From Corynebacterium minutissimum (GTDB lineage Bacteria > Actinomycetota > Actinomycetes > Mycobacteriales > Mycobacteriaceae): a stretch of 64,000 bases of DNA. The stretch lies in NCBI RefSeq assembly GCF_016889765.1, contig NZ_CP069533.1, positions 2,170,001 to 2,234,000 on the forward strand. Reading direction: 5' to 3'. Below are positions 16,986-25,398 of this stretch, in pieces. How positions within the stretch are numbered: the first letter of the stretch is position 1; every line of letters begins with the position of its first letter. Under the pieces are notes generated by a model, which did no database searches, was not told where the DNA came from, and worked only from the letters and a program-made list of their open reading frames with translations. A program made the position numbers and the translations under genes.

Positions 16986-18134
16986 ATGTCCCCGAAGAAG
17001 CAGATCAAGCGTATTAACAACTCCCGCTCCCTGCCGCTGCGTATGGCTACCGGCGGTGTCCTGGGCACCCTGGCCGTCGGCGGTGTTGTCGCTGTTGGCG
17101 CCCAGAAAGATGTCACCCTCGACATCAATGGTGAGACGACTACCCTGGCCACCTTTGCTGGTGACGTCAACAGCGCTTTGGAGGCCGCGGGCGTCGACGT
17201 GGCGGGCGATGACCTTGTCTACCCAGCGTTGTCTGAGGAGCTTGCTGATGGTGACTCCATCACTGTCCGCACCGCCAAGCCAGTAGCTGTGACCATCGAC
17301 GGCGTGGAAACGCAGCTGTCCTCCACTGACCTCACCATTTCCGATCTGCTCGGTGGGCTCGACGGCATCGTGCCTGGCGCCGCGGTAACCTCCGGGTCGA
17401 AGACCGTTGAGGATGATGAGGTGGTGACCGAAGGTATGAACATCGAGGTAGTCTCCCCGAAGATTGTGAAGGTCTCCGATGCCGGCTCGGTCTCCTACGC
17501 CAGCATCGCCGCAAAGACCGTCGAGGATGCCCTCGAAGCTCGCGGAATCACCGTGGATAAGGATGACCGTGTGAGCCCTGCTCTGGATACCCCGGTCACC
17601 GCCGGCATGAGCATCACCGTGGACCGTGTCGAGGTCTCCGAGGAGGAGAAGACCGAAGACTTCGACGCTCCGGCTGACTATGTTGATGATCCGGAGCTTG
17701 AGGAAGGCTCTGAAGAGGTCCGCGAAGAGGGAACTCCAGGCTCGCGCACCGTGACCCGCAAGATCGTCAAGGTTAACGGTAAGGAAGAATCCAACGACGT
17801 CATCAAGGAAGACGTCCACACCGAGCCCGTAGCCGCACGTATTGCCCGCGGTACCAAGCCGAAGTCCACTGCTCCTGCCGTAGCAGAAGGTTCCGTCTGG
17901 GATGCTCTCGCGCAGTGTGAGGCTACCGGTAACTGGTCTATCAACACCGGTAACGGTTTCTCCGGCGGCCTGCAGTTCACCCCGTCCACGTGGGCTGCCT
18001 TCGGCGGCAACGAGTACGCACCGCAGGCATGGCAGGCAACCCGTGAGCAGCAGATTGCAGTGGCACAAAAGGTCCAGGCCGCTCAGGGCTGGGGAGCATG
18101 GCCTGCCTGCACCGCAAAACTCGGCCTGCGCTAA
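16986..18134 (+). CDS. rpf2: Resuscitation-promoting factor Rpf2
   Basis: Rpf2 is a secreted, peptidoglycan-cleaving growth factor. Its 382 residues run through a basic N-terminus with a hydrophobic segment (about 20-36), three DUF348 repeats (about 40-205, each with V(T/K)VDG-like edges), a G5 domain (about 210-285) and the C-terminal Rpf catalytic domain. This begins near 300 with SVWDALAQCEATGNWSINTG, where the glutamate is catalytic, and two cysteines (near 309 and 376) can form a disulfide. This is the RpfB-type architecture. It is exported and may be a substrate of Pmt, as glycosylated Rpf2 is known in C. glutamicum. Upstream lie likely GlxR, RamA and RamB sites. Confidence 0.95.
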   Translation: MSPKKQIKRINNSRSLPLRMATGGVLGTLAVGGVVAVGAQKDVTLDINGETTTLATFAGDVNSALEAAGVDVAGDDLVYPALSEELADGDSITVRTAKPVAVTIDGVETQLSSTDLTISDLLGGLDGIVPGAAVTSGSKTVEDDEVVTEGMNIEVVSPKIVKVSDAGSVSYASIAAKTVEDALEARGITVDKDDRVSPALDTPVTAGMSITVDRVEVSEEEKTEDFDAPADYVDDPELEEGSEEVREEGTPGSRTVTRKIVKVNGKEESNDVIKEDVHTEPVAARIARGTKPKSTAPAVAEGSVWDALAQCEATGNWSINTGNGFSGGLQFTPSTWAAFGGNEYAPQAWQATREQQIAVAQKVQAAQGWGAWPACTAKLGLR

Positions 18135-18154
18135 AACCTCGGCGCGCCGCGTAT

Positions 18155-18167
18155 TAGTCTGGAAGAC
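18155..18167 (+). promoter_or_regulatory. leaderless promoter of ksgA
   Basis: TAGTCT at 18155-18160 ends 7 nt before the ATG at 18168. Confidence 0.62.
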
Positions 18168-19010
18168 ATGACGCAACCCCACCTGCTGGGCCCAGTGGAG
18201 ATCCGCGAGCTCGCTGCCGAGCTAGACGTCACCCCGACGAAGAAGCTGGGCCAGAACTTCCTCCATGACCCCAACACGATCCGGCGCATCGTTGCCGCCG
18301 CGGGCCTTTCAGCTGAGGACCGCGTGGTGGAGGTTGGCCCGGGACTCGGTTCGTTGACGCTGGGCCTGCTGGGGGAAGTTGAACACGTCACCGCAGTAGA
18401 GATTGATCCGCGCCTGGCGGCGAAGCTGCCGGAGACGGTGGCCCAGCGCGCTCCGGAGCAGGCAGATCGCCTCACCGTGGTGGAAAAAGACGCCCTGACC
18501 GTGGACAAGGGCGAGTTGGGCGAGCCCACAGCGCTCGTGGCTAACCTGCCCTATAACGTGGCCGTTCCAGTGCTGCTGCACGTGCTGGAGTTGTACCCTA
18601 CAATCCGCCGTGTCCTCGTCATGGTCCAGCTGGAAGTGGCTGAGCGTCTCGCGGCTGCGCCCGGAAGCAAAGTCTACGGCGTGCCGAGTGTGAAGGCAGC
18701 CTTCTATGGGCCCGTGCGCCAAGCCGGCACAATTGGCAAAAACGTCTTCTGGCCAGCTCCCAAGATCGAGTCCGGTCTCGTGCGCATTGACTGCACACGT
18801 CCCTATGACGAGGGACTGCGCCCGAAGCTCTTCGCGCTTGTCGACGCCGCCTTTGCCCAACGCCGCAAGACTCTTCGGGCCGCGCTGGCCGGCCACTACG
18901 GCACCGCCGCAGCTGCCGAAGAAGCACTGCACGCAGCCGGCATCGATCCGCGCCTGCGTGGTGAGAAACTCGGCGTGGAGGACTTTGTCCGATTGGCAGG
19001 CGTATCATGA
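18168..19010 (+). CDS. ksgA: 16S rRNA (adenine1518/1519-N6)-dimethyltransferase
   Basis: KsgA (RsmA) dimethylates two adjacent adenines near the 3' end of 16S rRNA during small-subunit assembly. The 280-residue protein shows KKLGQNFLHDPNTI near 25-38, the SAM loop VVEVGPGLGSLTLGLL near 53-68, the VEIDPRLA acidic edge near 76-83, and the catalytic NLPYNVAVPVL motif near 125-135. The last 4 nt overlap the ispE start (ATGA), which indicates coupled translation. Promoter spacing suggests that the message is leaderless. Confidence 0.96.
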   Translation: MTQPHLLGPVEIRELAAELDVTPTKKLGQNFLHDPNTIRRIVAAAGLSAEDRVVEVGPGLGSLTLGLLGEVEHVTAVEIDPRLAAKLPETVAQRAPEQADRLTVVEKDALTVDKGELGEPTALVANLPYNVAVPVLLHVLELYPTIRRVLVMVQLEVAERLAAAPGSKVYGVPSVKAAFYGPVRQAGTIGKNVFWPAPKIESGLVRIDCTRPYDEGLRPKLFALVDAAFAQRRKTLRAALAGHYGTAAAAEEALHAAGIDPRLRGEKLGVEDFVRLAGVS

Positions 19011-19945
19011 GCCAGCCACTCGCGCCGTCCTCACAGTTGTGGCAGGCCCGCGCACACGCCAAAGTCAATCTGCATCTTGGCGTCGGTGAAGCCCGCGAGG
19101 ATGGATTCCACGAGCTCGCCACGGTTTTTCAGGCTCTCGACGTCCATGATGTCGTCAGCTATCGCTGGTCTGAGGACACCACGGTGGAGGTCACCGGCCG
19201 TCACGCACAAGGCGTGCCCGCCACGACAGATAACCTGGCTTGGCGTGCTGTGGAGCTGGTCGCCCAACGCCTCATGCTCCCAGCGACGGGCATCCTAACT
19301 ATGGAGAAGAACATCCCGGCTGCCGGTGGCATGGCCGGCGGTTCGGCCGATGCCGCCGCAGCCTTGCTCCTTGCCAACCATGCATTAAGCACCGAATTCT
19401 CCCGTGAACCTGTAACCGAGGAGAAGCTTGTTGAGCTCGCTGCGGAATTGGGCTCCGACGTCCCCTTCACACTTATGGGTGGCACCGCTTTGGGGCGGGG
19501 GCGCGGTGAACTGCTTACTTCGATGATGTCGCGTGGCCTCTACATCTGGGCCATCATCACCAATGCTGAGGGACTGTCCACCCCAACGGTCTTCCGCAAG
19601 CTCGATGAGCTTCGCGCGGCTGGCCGCGGAAGCTCCCCGCACCTCGACACCGAGGCGGTTGGCCAAGCGCTCATTAGTGGCGATCCGCGTGAACTTGCCG
19701 CCGCCCTGCACAATGACCTTCAGCCGGCCGCGCTGTCCCTGCGCCCAGACCTGCGCAAAATCCTCGATACCGGCGAGTCCGCCGGTGCTCTCAAGGGGAT
19801 TGTCTCTGGCTCTGGCCCTACCTGTGCTTTCCTCTGTGAGGATGAGGAGACAGCCTGTGAAGTCGTGGCTCAAGTCTGTGCCGATAACCGCGGCACCCGC
19901 GGCCTGGTGACAACCGGCCCAGCTAGCGGCGCCACGCTGGTCTAA
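19007..19945 (+). CDS. ispE: 4-diphosphocytidyl-2-C-methyl-D-erythritol kinase
   Basis: IspE phosphorylates CDP-methylerythritol in the MEP pathway for isoprenoid precursors. The 312-residue GHMP kinase has AHAKVNLHLGVG near 13-24, the ATP-binding PAAGGMAGGSADAAAALL loop near 103-120, LGSDVPFTLMGGTALGRGRG near 148-167, and the C-terminal GSGPTCAF near 268-275. It overlaps ksgA by 4 nt, so the two are expressed together. The convergent aztD-like gene ends 33 nt past its stop. Confidence 0.95.
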   Translation: MSQPLAPSSQLWQARAHAKVNLHLGVGEAREDGFHELATVFQALDVHDVVSYRWSEDTTVEVTGRHAQGVPATTDNLAWRAVELVAQRLMLPATGILTMEKNIPAAGGMAGGSADAAAALLLANHALSTEFSREPVTEEKLVELAAELGSDVPFTLMGGTALGRGRGELLTSMMSRGLYIWAIITNAEGLSTPTVFRKLDELRAAGRGSSPHLDTEAVGQALISGDPRELAAALHNDLQPAALSLRPDLRKILDTGESAGALKGIVSGSGPTCAFLCEDEETACEVVAQVCADNRGTRGLVTTGPASGATLV

Positions 19946-19978
19946 GCATCCGGCTAAAGGCGAATTGGAGGGGAGGCG

Positions 19979-21262
19979 CTACAGAACCGCCATTTCTACC
20001 GGTTTCATCTCCAGCGGAATGCGTTGCGGTTCCTGGTCTCCTAGCAGATCGACGATGACAAGCTCCTGCTTAGCGGCGTCCGTGATGTAGGCATAGCCAT
20101 TGGCCGCCTTCAAGATAGGTCCTGGCAGCTGCCATTCCTCATTTTCCTTCCACGGAGCAATAGCATCGATCTTCTTTGTGATCTCACCGGAGTCAGGGTC
20201 GATGATATTGAGCTTGCCGTTGGTGGTGAGAACAAGGGCCTCCCCAAGCGGGCCGCGGGCTAAGGAGCGGAACCAATAGGATTCCCCGAGCTCGACTTTC
20301 TGGGCGGAGTAATCCTCAGTATTAATGAGCGTGACTGAGGTTGGGCGCTCGAATTCGGCGTCCTTTTCCGTCTTGTTGTCTGCCAAGATCACGGTGGATT
20401 CTTCGGAACCGGCGGCGTTACCGGAGCGCTGGTAGCCGTCCTTGCCGGCATAGGAAGAGACATCTACTTTGTGGAAGTCCGTGCCGTCGAAGACAACCGG
20501 TCCGTTTTCACATCCGAAGAAGAGCGTGCCGTTCCCAGCGGCTGCTTCGCCGTGTACGCCGGGACATTCGGTAGTTTCCGCCAGGACTTTGCCGGACTTG
20601 TCCAGGTGCTGAATGGTGTGGCGTTCCTTTTCAGTGCCCTTGGTGATGACCACTGAGCCGTCCTTGAGCGGTACGGCCACGCCGTGATGAGCTGCACCAG
20701 TCTCAACGGTGTTGACCGGCTCGGCGTCCGCATTGCCTATCTCCTCCGTCGCGTAGATTTTCGCCACGCCGTCACCATCGGAGAAGAGCGCGGTAAAGCC
20801 GTCATGATGCACCACGTGCCCAGCATGAGGGGCGTCCACGGAAACGTCGCCAAGCTTCGGCTCCGCCGTGTAATAGTGCTTGTGGTCGCCGTGTGGTTTG
20901 GTGATGCGCCCAGTATCGAAGGTGAGGAAGCTATCGCCCTTGGTCACCATGACATGGCGGTTATCGCCGGCATCGTTGAGGCGCAGGAAGGCCTTCATGT
21001 CTTCGCTGCCAATCACCTCGCCGCTCTCGGCATCGATAGTGGTGAGACCATCTTTGTGGGAAAGCACAATGCGTGTGGGCAGCTGCGCTACCTCGGTCTC
21101 ACCTTCAGCGGACTCGAACCCATCGTGGCTGTGTTCTGAGCCAGCGGCCGTGGGCTCAGTGCTGTGTGGGGAAGCGCTCTCTTGGTCGGGAGCGGAGCAG
21201 GACGTGATGGCAAGTGCGGCTGCGGATAGTGCAGCGCACAGGGTTAGTGTGTGGTTCTTCAT
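19979..21262 (-). CDS. AztD-like periplasmic zinc metallochaperone, lipoprotein
   Basis: The 427-residue protein starts with a lipoprotein signal (basic N-terminus, hydrophobic stretch, lipobox ALAITSC at about residues 16-22). A His/Glu-rich linker with HSHDG near 45 follows, and then a beta-propeller-like region. The motif PHGDHKHYYTAEPKLGDV near 121-138 resembles the His-rich zinc loop of AztD, the chaperone that hands zinc to AztC-type binding proteins. Further His pairs lie at HAGHVVHH and AAHHGVAV. No zinc ABC transporter lies adjacent, so it must work with one encoded elsewhere. ATG at 21262 is preferred over the GTG 12 nt upstream because of its -10 spacing. A Zur-like operator overlaps the promoter. 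Confidence 0.78.
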   Translation of the reverse strand: MKNHTLTLCAALSAAALAITSCSAPDQESASPHSTEPTAAGSEHSHDGFESAEGETEVAQLPTRIVLSHKDGLTTIDAESGEVIGSEDMKAFLRLNDAGDNRHVMVTKGDSFLTFDTGRITKPHGDHKHYYTAEPKLGDVSVDAPHAGHVVHHDGFTALFSDGDGVAKIYATEEIGNADAEPVNTVETGAAHHGVAVPLKDGSVVITKGTEKERHTIQHLDKSGKVLAETTECPGVHGEAAAGNGTLFFGCENGPVVFDGTDFHKVDVSSYAGKDGYQRSGNAAGSEESTVILADNKTEKDAEFERPTSVTLINTEDYSAQKVELGESYWFRSLARGPLGEALVLTTNGKLNIIDPDSGEITKKIDAIAPWKENEEWQLPGPILKAANGYAYITDAAKQELVIVDLLGDQEPQRIPLEMKPVEMAVL

Positions 21263-21299
21263 AGAGAACGACACTATTGCAATCGAAAATCACATTCAA
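21263..21299 (-). promoter_or_regulatory. leaderless promoter of the aztD-like gene
   Basis: The -35 TTGAAT (complement of 21294-21299), a 17-nt spacer and the -10 TAGTGT (complement of 21271-21276) form a good promoter. The ATG follows 8 nt later. The Zur-like site lies over the spacer and -35. Confidence 0.65.
21278..21298 (-). promoter_or_regulatory. probable Zur operator
   Basis: On the minus strand the 21-mer begins TGAATGTGATTTTCGATTGC and ends in A. It agrees at 16 of 21 positions with the mycobacterial-type Zur box TGAAAATGATTTTCATTTTC plus A (comparison from memory). It covers the promoter spacer and most of the -35, so bound zinc-Zur would block transcription. Confidence 0.6.
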
Positions 21300-21335
21300 T
21301 AAGTTTTGTGGTGCGGGGTAACCGCGGTCAGGCAC

Positions 21336-21352
21336 TAAGATAGATCCTCGTT
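21336..21352 (+). promoter_or_regulatory. promoter of the ABC-F gene
   Basis: TAAGAT at 21336-21341 lies 11 nt before the ATG, so a message with only a few leader bases is likely. Confidence 0.45.
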
Positions 21353-23218
21353 ATGGCGAACCTCATCAACCTCGAAAACGTAACCAAATCTTTTGGTCTC
21401 AAGACCCTTCTCAACGGGGTCTCCCTTGGTGTCCAAACCGGCGACCGGATTGGCATCGTCGGTGTTAACGGTGGCGGCAAGACCACGTTGCTGGAGGTCC
21501 TTACCGGCATCGAGCCGCCGGACTCGGGCCGCGTATCTCATAACTCGGACTTGCGTATGGCTGTGGTGACGCAGCGTTTTGAGGTCGACGAGTCGCTCAC
21601 CATTTCCCAGGTCATTATCGAGCCGCTGGGTTTGGAGACCTTTGAGTGGGCCTCCAATGCCAAAGTGCGCGATGTCTTGGGCGGTTTGGGAATTGTTGAC
21701 CTAGGCCTCGACACGCAGGTGGGTTCACTATCTGGTGGTGAGCGCCGACGCGTCAACCTGGCCGCAGCGCTCGTGCAGGATCTCGACGCCGTGGTGCTCG
21801 ATGAGCCCACCAACCACTTGGACGTGGAAGGTGTGCAGTGGCTGGCCAATCATCTGCTGTCCCGCAAACTGGCGGTTATCGTCGTGACGCACGACCGCTG
21901 GTTCCTCGATACCGTGGCCACTACGACCTGGGAGGTGCACGACGGCGTTGTTGATGCTTATGAAGGCGGCTACAACGACTGGACTTTCGCCCGAGCTGAA
22001 CGTGCCCGCCAAGCCGATGCCATCGACCAGCGCCGTCAGAACTTAGCGCGTAAGGAGCTGGCGTGGTTGCGCCGCGGTGCACCTGCCCGCACGTCCAAAC
22101 CGCGCTACCGAATCGAGGCCGCCGAGGCGATCATCGCGGACGTCCCAGCCCCGCGCGACAAGGTCGAGCTCATGGCCTTCTCCAAGCAGCGCCAAGGCCG
22201 CGTCGTTATTGAGCTCGAGGACGCAAAGATTACGACGCCGGATGGCCGCACGCTGGTAGATCACCTCACCTGGAGGCTAGCGCCAGGTGAGCGCATCGGC
22301 CTCGTTGGCGTCAACGGTTCTGGAAAGACCACGCTCCTGCGCGCTCTTGCCGGCGAGGTGGAACTGGCAGCCGGCAAGCGCATTGAGGGAAAGACCGTGC
22401 GTCTGGGGTGGTTGCGTCAGGAGCTTGATGATTTGGATCCGGAGCGCAGGCTTCTCGACGCCGTCGAGGACGTCGCCACCTATGTCCAGTTGGGCAAGAA
22501 GGAGCTGTCTGCCTCCCAGTTGGCCGAACGTCTAGGCTTTTCGGCCAAGCGCCAGCGCACTCCGGTAGGCGATCTCTCTGGTGGTGAGCGCCGCCGCCTG
22601 CAGCTGACTCGTGTTCTCATGGCAGAACCAAACGTGCTGCTTCTCGACGAGCCCACAAACGACCTCGATATCGACACCCTCCAAGAACTGGAGTCCCTCC
22701 TGGATTCCTGGCCGGGCACCATGGTGGTCATTTCGCACGATCGCTACCTCATTGAGCGCATTGCGGATAACACCTATGCCTTGTTCGGAGATGGCAAACT
22801 CACCAACCTGCCGGGCGGAATCGAGGAATATCTTCGCCGCCGTCAGCAGATGGAGGCGGCTGCTTCCCGCGGTGTTATTGACCTGGGCGAGAAGTCCTCG
22901 ACTGCTGGCTCGGACACAGGTGGTGCCTCGACTGATACGACTGTGTCTGAGAACGCAGCCCCAGTCAAGCGCTTGAGCTCTCAAGAAGAACGCGAGCTGA
23001 CTAAGAAGATGAACGCGCTGGAGCGCAAAATGGCCAAGCTCGATGAGAAGACCTCACAGCTCAACCAGCACATGGCCGATGCAGCCGAGAAGATGGCCTC
23101 CGGTGAAGGCGACTCTGCAGAGCTCTCCCGACTAGATTCTGATCTCAAGGCTGTGGCCGCCGAGCGCGAAGAGTTAGAGATGGAATGGCTGGAGCTGGGG
23201 GAGCAGCTCGAGGGGTAG
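21353..23218 (+). CDS. uup: ABC-F family ATPase (Uup-like)
   Basis: The 621-residue soluble protein has two ABC ATPase domains and no membrane part, as in ABC-F proteins that act on ribosomes. The first domain has GVNGGGKTTLLE (about 37-48) and LSGGERRRVNLAAALVQ (124-140). The second has GVNGSGKTTLL (about 317-327) and LSGGERRRLQLTRVLM (410-425). A C-terminal coiled coil (about 535-621, Lys/Glu-rich) is typical of Uup, which favours that subgroup over EttA. Relatives act in ribosome rescue or DNA-linked processes. It lies divergent to the aztD-like gene. Confidence 0.88.
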   Translation: MANLINLENVTKSFGLKTLLNGVSLGVQTGDRIGIVGVNGGGKTTLLEVLTGIEPPDSGRVSHNSDLRMAVVTQRFEVDESLTISQVIIEPLGLETFEWASNAKVRDVLGGLGIVDLGLDTQVGSLSGGERRRVNLAAALVQDLDAVVLDEPTNHLDVEGVQWLANHLLSRKLAVIVVTHDRWFLDTVATTTWEVHDGVVDAYEGGYNDWTFARAERARQADAIDQRRQNLARKELAWLRRGAPARTSKPRYRIEAAEAIIADVPAPRDKVELMAFSKQRQGRVVIELEDAKITTPDGRTLVDHLTWRLAPGERIGLVGVNGSGKTTLLRALAGEVELAAGKRIEGKTVRLGWLRQELDDLDPERRLLDAVEDVATYVQLGKKELSASQLAERLGFSAKRQRTPVGDLSGGERRRLQLTRVLMAEPNVLLLDEPTNDLDIDTLQELESLLDSWPGTMVVISHDRYLIERIADNTYALFGDGKLTNLPGGIEEYLRRRQQMEAAASRGVIDLGEKSSTAGSDTGGASTDTTVSENAAPVKRLSSQEERELTKKMNALERKMAKLDEKTSQLNQHMADAAEKMASGEGDSAELSRLDSDLKAVAAEREELEMEWLELGEQLEG

Positions 23219-23242
23219 AGACGGAGGCGGAAAGGGCGGGTT

Positions 23243-24157
23243 TTAGCCGAAAAGCGCGGCAATGCCGAGCATGGCGGGTAAAGAGAGGAACGTGGTGAGG
23301 AAAACCGTATCGCGCGCTACGGTTTCTCCCACCCGGTAGGTCGCCGCGTAGTTGTAGACATTCTGCGCGGTGGGAAGCGCCGCCAAAATCAGCGCTGCGT
23401 AGAGCTCGTTGCCGCTGAGCCCGAAGGTTAAACCTGCGACGAGGGCGATGGCCGGCATGCCAATGAGCTTGAGTGCCGTTGCCACGATGGTGGGCAGGCG
23501 ATCGTTGTTGAGCAACGAATCACCCTTCAGGGAAGCACCGAAGCTCATGAGGATCATGGGGATGGAGGCTCCTCCAAGGATTTCCATTGGGGCCATGATG
23601 ACATCCGGTACCGTCCACCCGACAGCAGACACGATGAATCCCAGTACCGCAGCGATGACCACGGGTGCGGTAACGCCTGACATCACCGATGTCATGATGG
23701 AGCGCAGGTTCGTTCCCTGCGCATTGAGACCAGCGATAATAAAAGGCGAAAGCACCGCCATCTGCAGTACTAGGGCGGGCACTACGAACGTGGCATCACC
23801 AATGACATAGGTGGCGATGGGCAGGCCAATGTTGACGGAATTGTAGTAGCTCGAAGCCGCCGCACCCGCCATGGTTTCCGCGCCGCTGCGGCGAAAGAAG
23901 AACATGCTCAGAAGGCCGTAGACGCCCATTGTCGCCACCGACGCGACAGCGATAACTGCCACAACGGGCGAGGCAAATGCTGAGGTATCGGACTGCGCCA
24001 CGCTGGAGAAAATCAGTGCGGGCGTTGCCGCCCAGAAAGCGACACGGTTGAACTGTAAGCGGGCTTCGCCTTTACCGATGACACCTTTGTGTGCCAGTAC
24101 GAAGCCCACAGCGATAACCACGAAGATAATCGCAAAGCCCGTTAGGACATCTAGCAC
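23243..24157 (-). CDS. AEC-family (auxin efflux carrier type) transporter
   Basis: The 304-residue protein has about 10 hydrophobic segments and the AEC layout of two five-helix halves. The N-terminus LDVLTGFAIIFVVIAVGFVLAHKG, the YYNSVNIGLPIATYVIGD motif near 103-120, and PTAQNVYNYAATYRVGE near 265-281 support this. Bacterial members export organic acids such as malate, but the substrate is unknown here. The start is a GTG with AGAGG about 11 nt upstream. It converges with the ABC-F gene and is divergent from the secreted CAP-like gene. Confidence 0.85.
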   Translation of the reverse strand: MLDVLTGFAIIFVVIAVGFVLAHKGVIGKGEARLQFNRVAFWAATPALIFSSVAQSDTSAFASPVVAVIAVASVATMGVYGLLSMFFFRRSGAETMAGAAASSYYNSVNIGLPIATYVIGDATFVVPALVLQMAVLSPFIIAGLNAQGTNLRSIMTSVMSGVTAPVVIAAVLGFIVSAVGWTVPDVIMAPMEILGGASIPMILMSFGASLKGDSLLNNDRLPTIVATALKLIGMPAIALVAGLTFGLSGNELYAALILAALPTAQNVYNYAATYRVGETVARDTVFLTTFLSLPAMLGIAALFG

Positions 24158-24302
24158 TAGTGATCAACCTCTCGGACGCGTTCTAGGAGGCGCCATAGAT
24201 TTCGGAAACAACGCCTTGGAGCATAACAATGCCATATCGAATGTCCTGTGGGACTGCGAGGTTAGTTCACACAGGAAGCGATTGTATGGCACGGTAGAGG
24301 AC

Positions 24303-24860
24303 ATGAATGCATTCCGTCGTGTTTCCCGTCTGTCTACCACCGCTGCCCTGACCGCAGTGTTGGCTGTTTCCGGCGCTTCCGCTGCGCAGGCGCAAGATAT
24401 TAATCAGCTGTCCTCTCAGGCGACTGAGCAGATTAACTCCCTCCAGATTGAGCTGCCTGCTCAGGCTTATGACTTGGCCGAGCAGTACAACGTTAAGTTG
24501 CCGCCGTTCGTGAAGACACCGACCCCGTCCGTGGCGAACGAGCTCGTCGGCGCTACCCACTCCCACCTGCTGAAGCAGGGCCACCACGCCGATGACAACG
24601 CGAAGAAGATCGCTCAGGAGTGGGCTGACCAGGCGGCTGCCGGCAAGGTTACCTTCCATGACAACGCAGGTGACGGCCTGACCCACTTGGAGGAAGGCAG
24701 CGGCAATATTTACAAGCTCACCGAGTCTGAGGCTAAGGACCGCGTGAAGTGGCTCAACCGCGATGTTCCGGTTACCAAGACTGATGGCACCGGCTTCGGC
24801 GTTGCCCAGGCCTTCGACGGCAAGTACGTCTACGTGGCGGAGTACTTCTTCAACAAGTAA
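24303..24860 (+). CDS. Secreted CAP/SCP-like domain protein
   Basis: The 185-residue product has a Sec signal peptide (about 1-31, ending ASAAQAQ) and a short linker. A single domain follows that resembles CAP/SCP proteins: AQEWADQAAAGKVTFHD near 101-117, EEGSGNIYKL near 128-137, and the final GFGVAQAFDGKYVYVAEYF strand. It has no further domains. The molecular role of such proteins in corynebacteria is not established. The upstream frame continues but begins inside the AEC gene on the other strand, so ATG 24303 is chosen. Confidence 0.72.
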   Translation: MNAFRRVSRLSTTAALTAVLAVSGASAAQAQDINQLSSQATEQINSLQIELPAQAYDLAEQYNVKLPPFVKTPTPSVANELVGATHSHLLKQGHHADDNAKKIAQEWADQAAAGKVTFHDNAGDGLTHLEEGSGNIYKLTESEAKDRVKWLNRDVPVTKTDGTGFGVAQAFDGKYVYVAEYFFNK

Positions 24861-24952
24861 TTCACCACGAGCCTAATTCTCCGGCCCTGCTTTACTATGG
24901 CGTGAATAAACCGCTATGGGCAGGGCCTTCTGCACGTTTTCAGGGAGATAGT

Positions 24953-24965
24953 TACAGTGGGGCCC
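24953..24965 (+). promoter_or_regulatory. leaderless promoter of the ABM monooxygenase gene
   Basis: TACAGT at 24953-24958 ends 7 nt before the ATG at 24966. The GTG at 24957 lies inside this element and is therefore not the likely start. Confidence 0.6.
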
Positions 24966-25289
24966 ATGATTTTGATCAACGTACAGTTCCACGTCAAGCC
25001 CGAGTACGCCGAGACCTTCCTCGACGAGATTGACTGGTACACCAAGGCCTGCCAGGCTGAGCCCGGCTGCATTGACTTCAAGTGGTTCCGCGATCCGGAA
25101 GACAAACAGCGCTTCCTCCTGCTCGAGTCCTACAAGGATGGCACCGACGTTGACCACGTCAACACCGAGCACTTCAAGCGTTCCTGCGAGGAGCTCCCGA
25201 AGTACCTGGTTGAGACCCCGGACATCATCAATACCCACATTGATGGAAAAACTGAGTGGGACAAGATGAGCGAGTTCTCCGTCGACTAA
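24966..25289 (+). CDS. Antibiotic biosynthesis monooxygenase (ABM) domain protein
   Basis: The small 107-residue protein forms one ferredoxin-like ABM domain: ILINVQFHVKPEYAETFLDE at the start, CIDFKWFRDPEDKQRFLLLE near 39-58, and HFKRSCEELPKYL near 75-87. Such dimers include quinol monooxygenases and heme-degrading enzymes, and the sequence does not decide between these. Promoter spacing makes ATG 24966 the start. A strong hairpin terminator follows 35 nt after the stop. Confidence 0.83.
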   Translation: MILINVQFHVKPEYAETFLDEIDWYTKACQAEPGCIDFKWFRDPEDKQRFLLLESYKDGTDVDHVNTEHFKRSCEELPKYLVETPDIINTHIDGKTEWDKMSEFSVD

Positions 25290-25324
25290 GACGCCGCCGC
25301 GGTCTCATTGGGGCCCAGCAAGGA

Positions 25325-25354
25325 GAAAAGCGCCGCTTTCGAGCGGCGCTTTTC
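25325..25354. terminator. Strong hairpin terminator, probably bidirectional
   Basis: A 13-bp perfect stem (GAAAAGCGCCGCT with its complement) closes a TTCG loop. The A/T ends provide T runs on both strands. It separates the ABM gene from the convergent acyltransferase gene. Confidence 0.85.
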
Positions 25355-25398
25355 AGCATTTCAAGGGCATAAGGCAGGTGTAACTCCGCTGAGGTGGG

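Noticed and set aside
16932..18182. 416-codon open frame antisense to rpf2
   Set aside because: It mirrors a confirmed Rpf2 protein, has no ribosome-binding site, and its composition is that of a GC-rich shadow frame.
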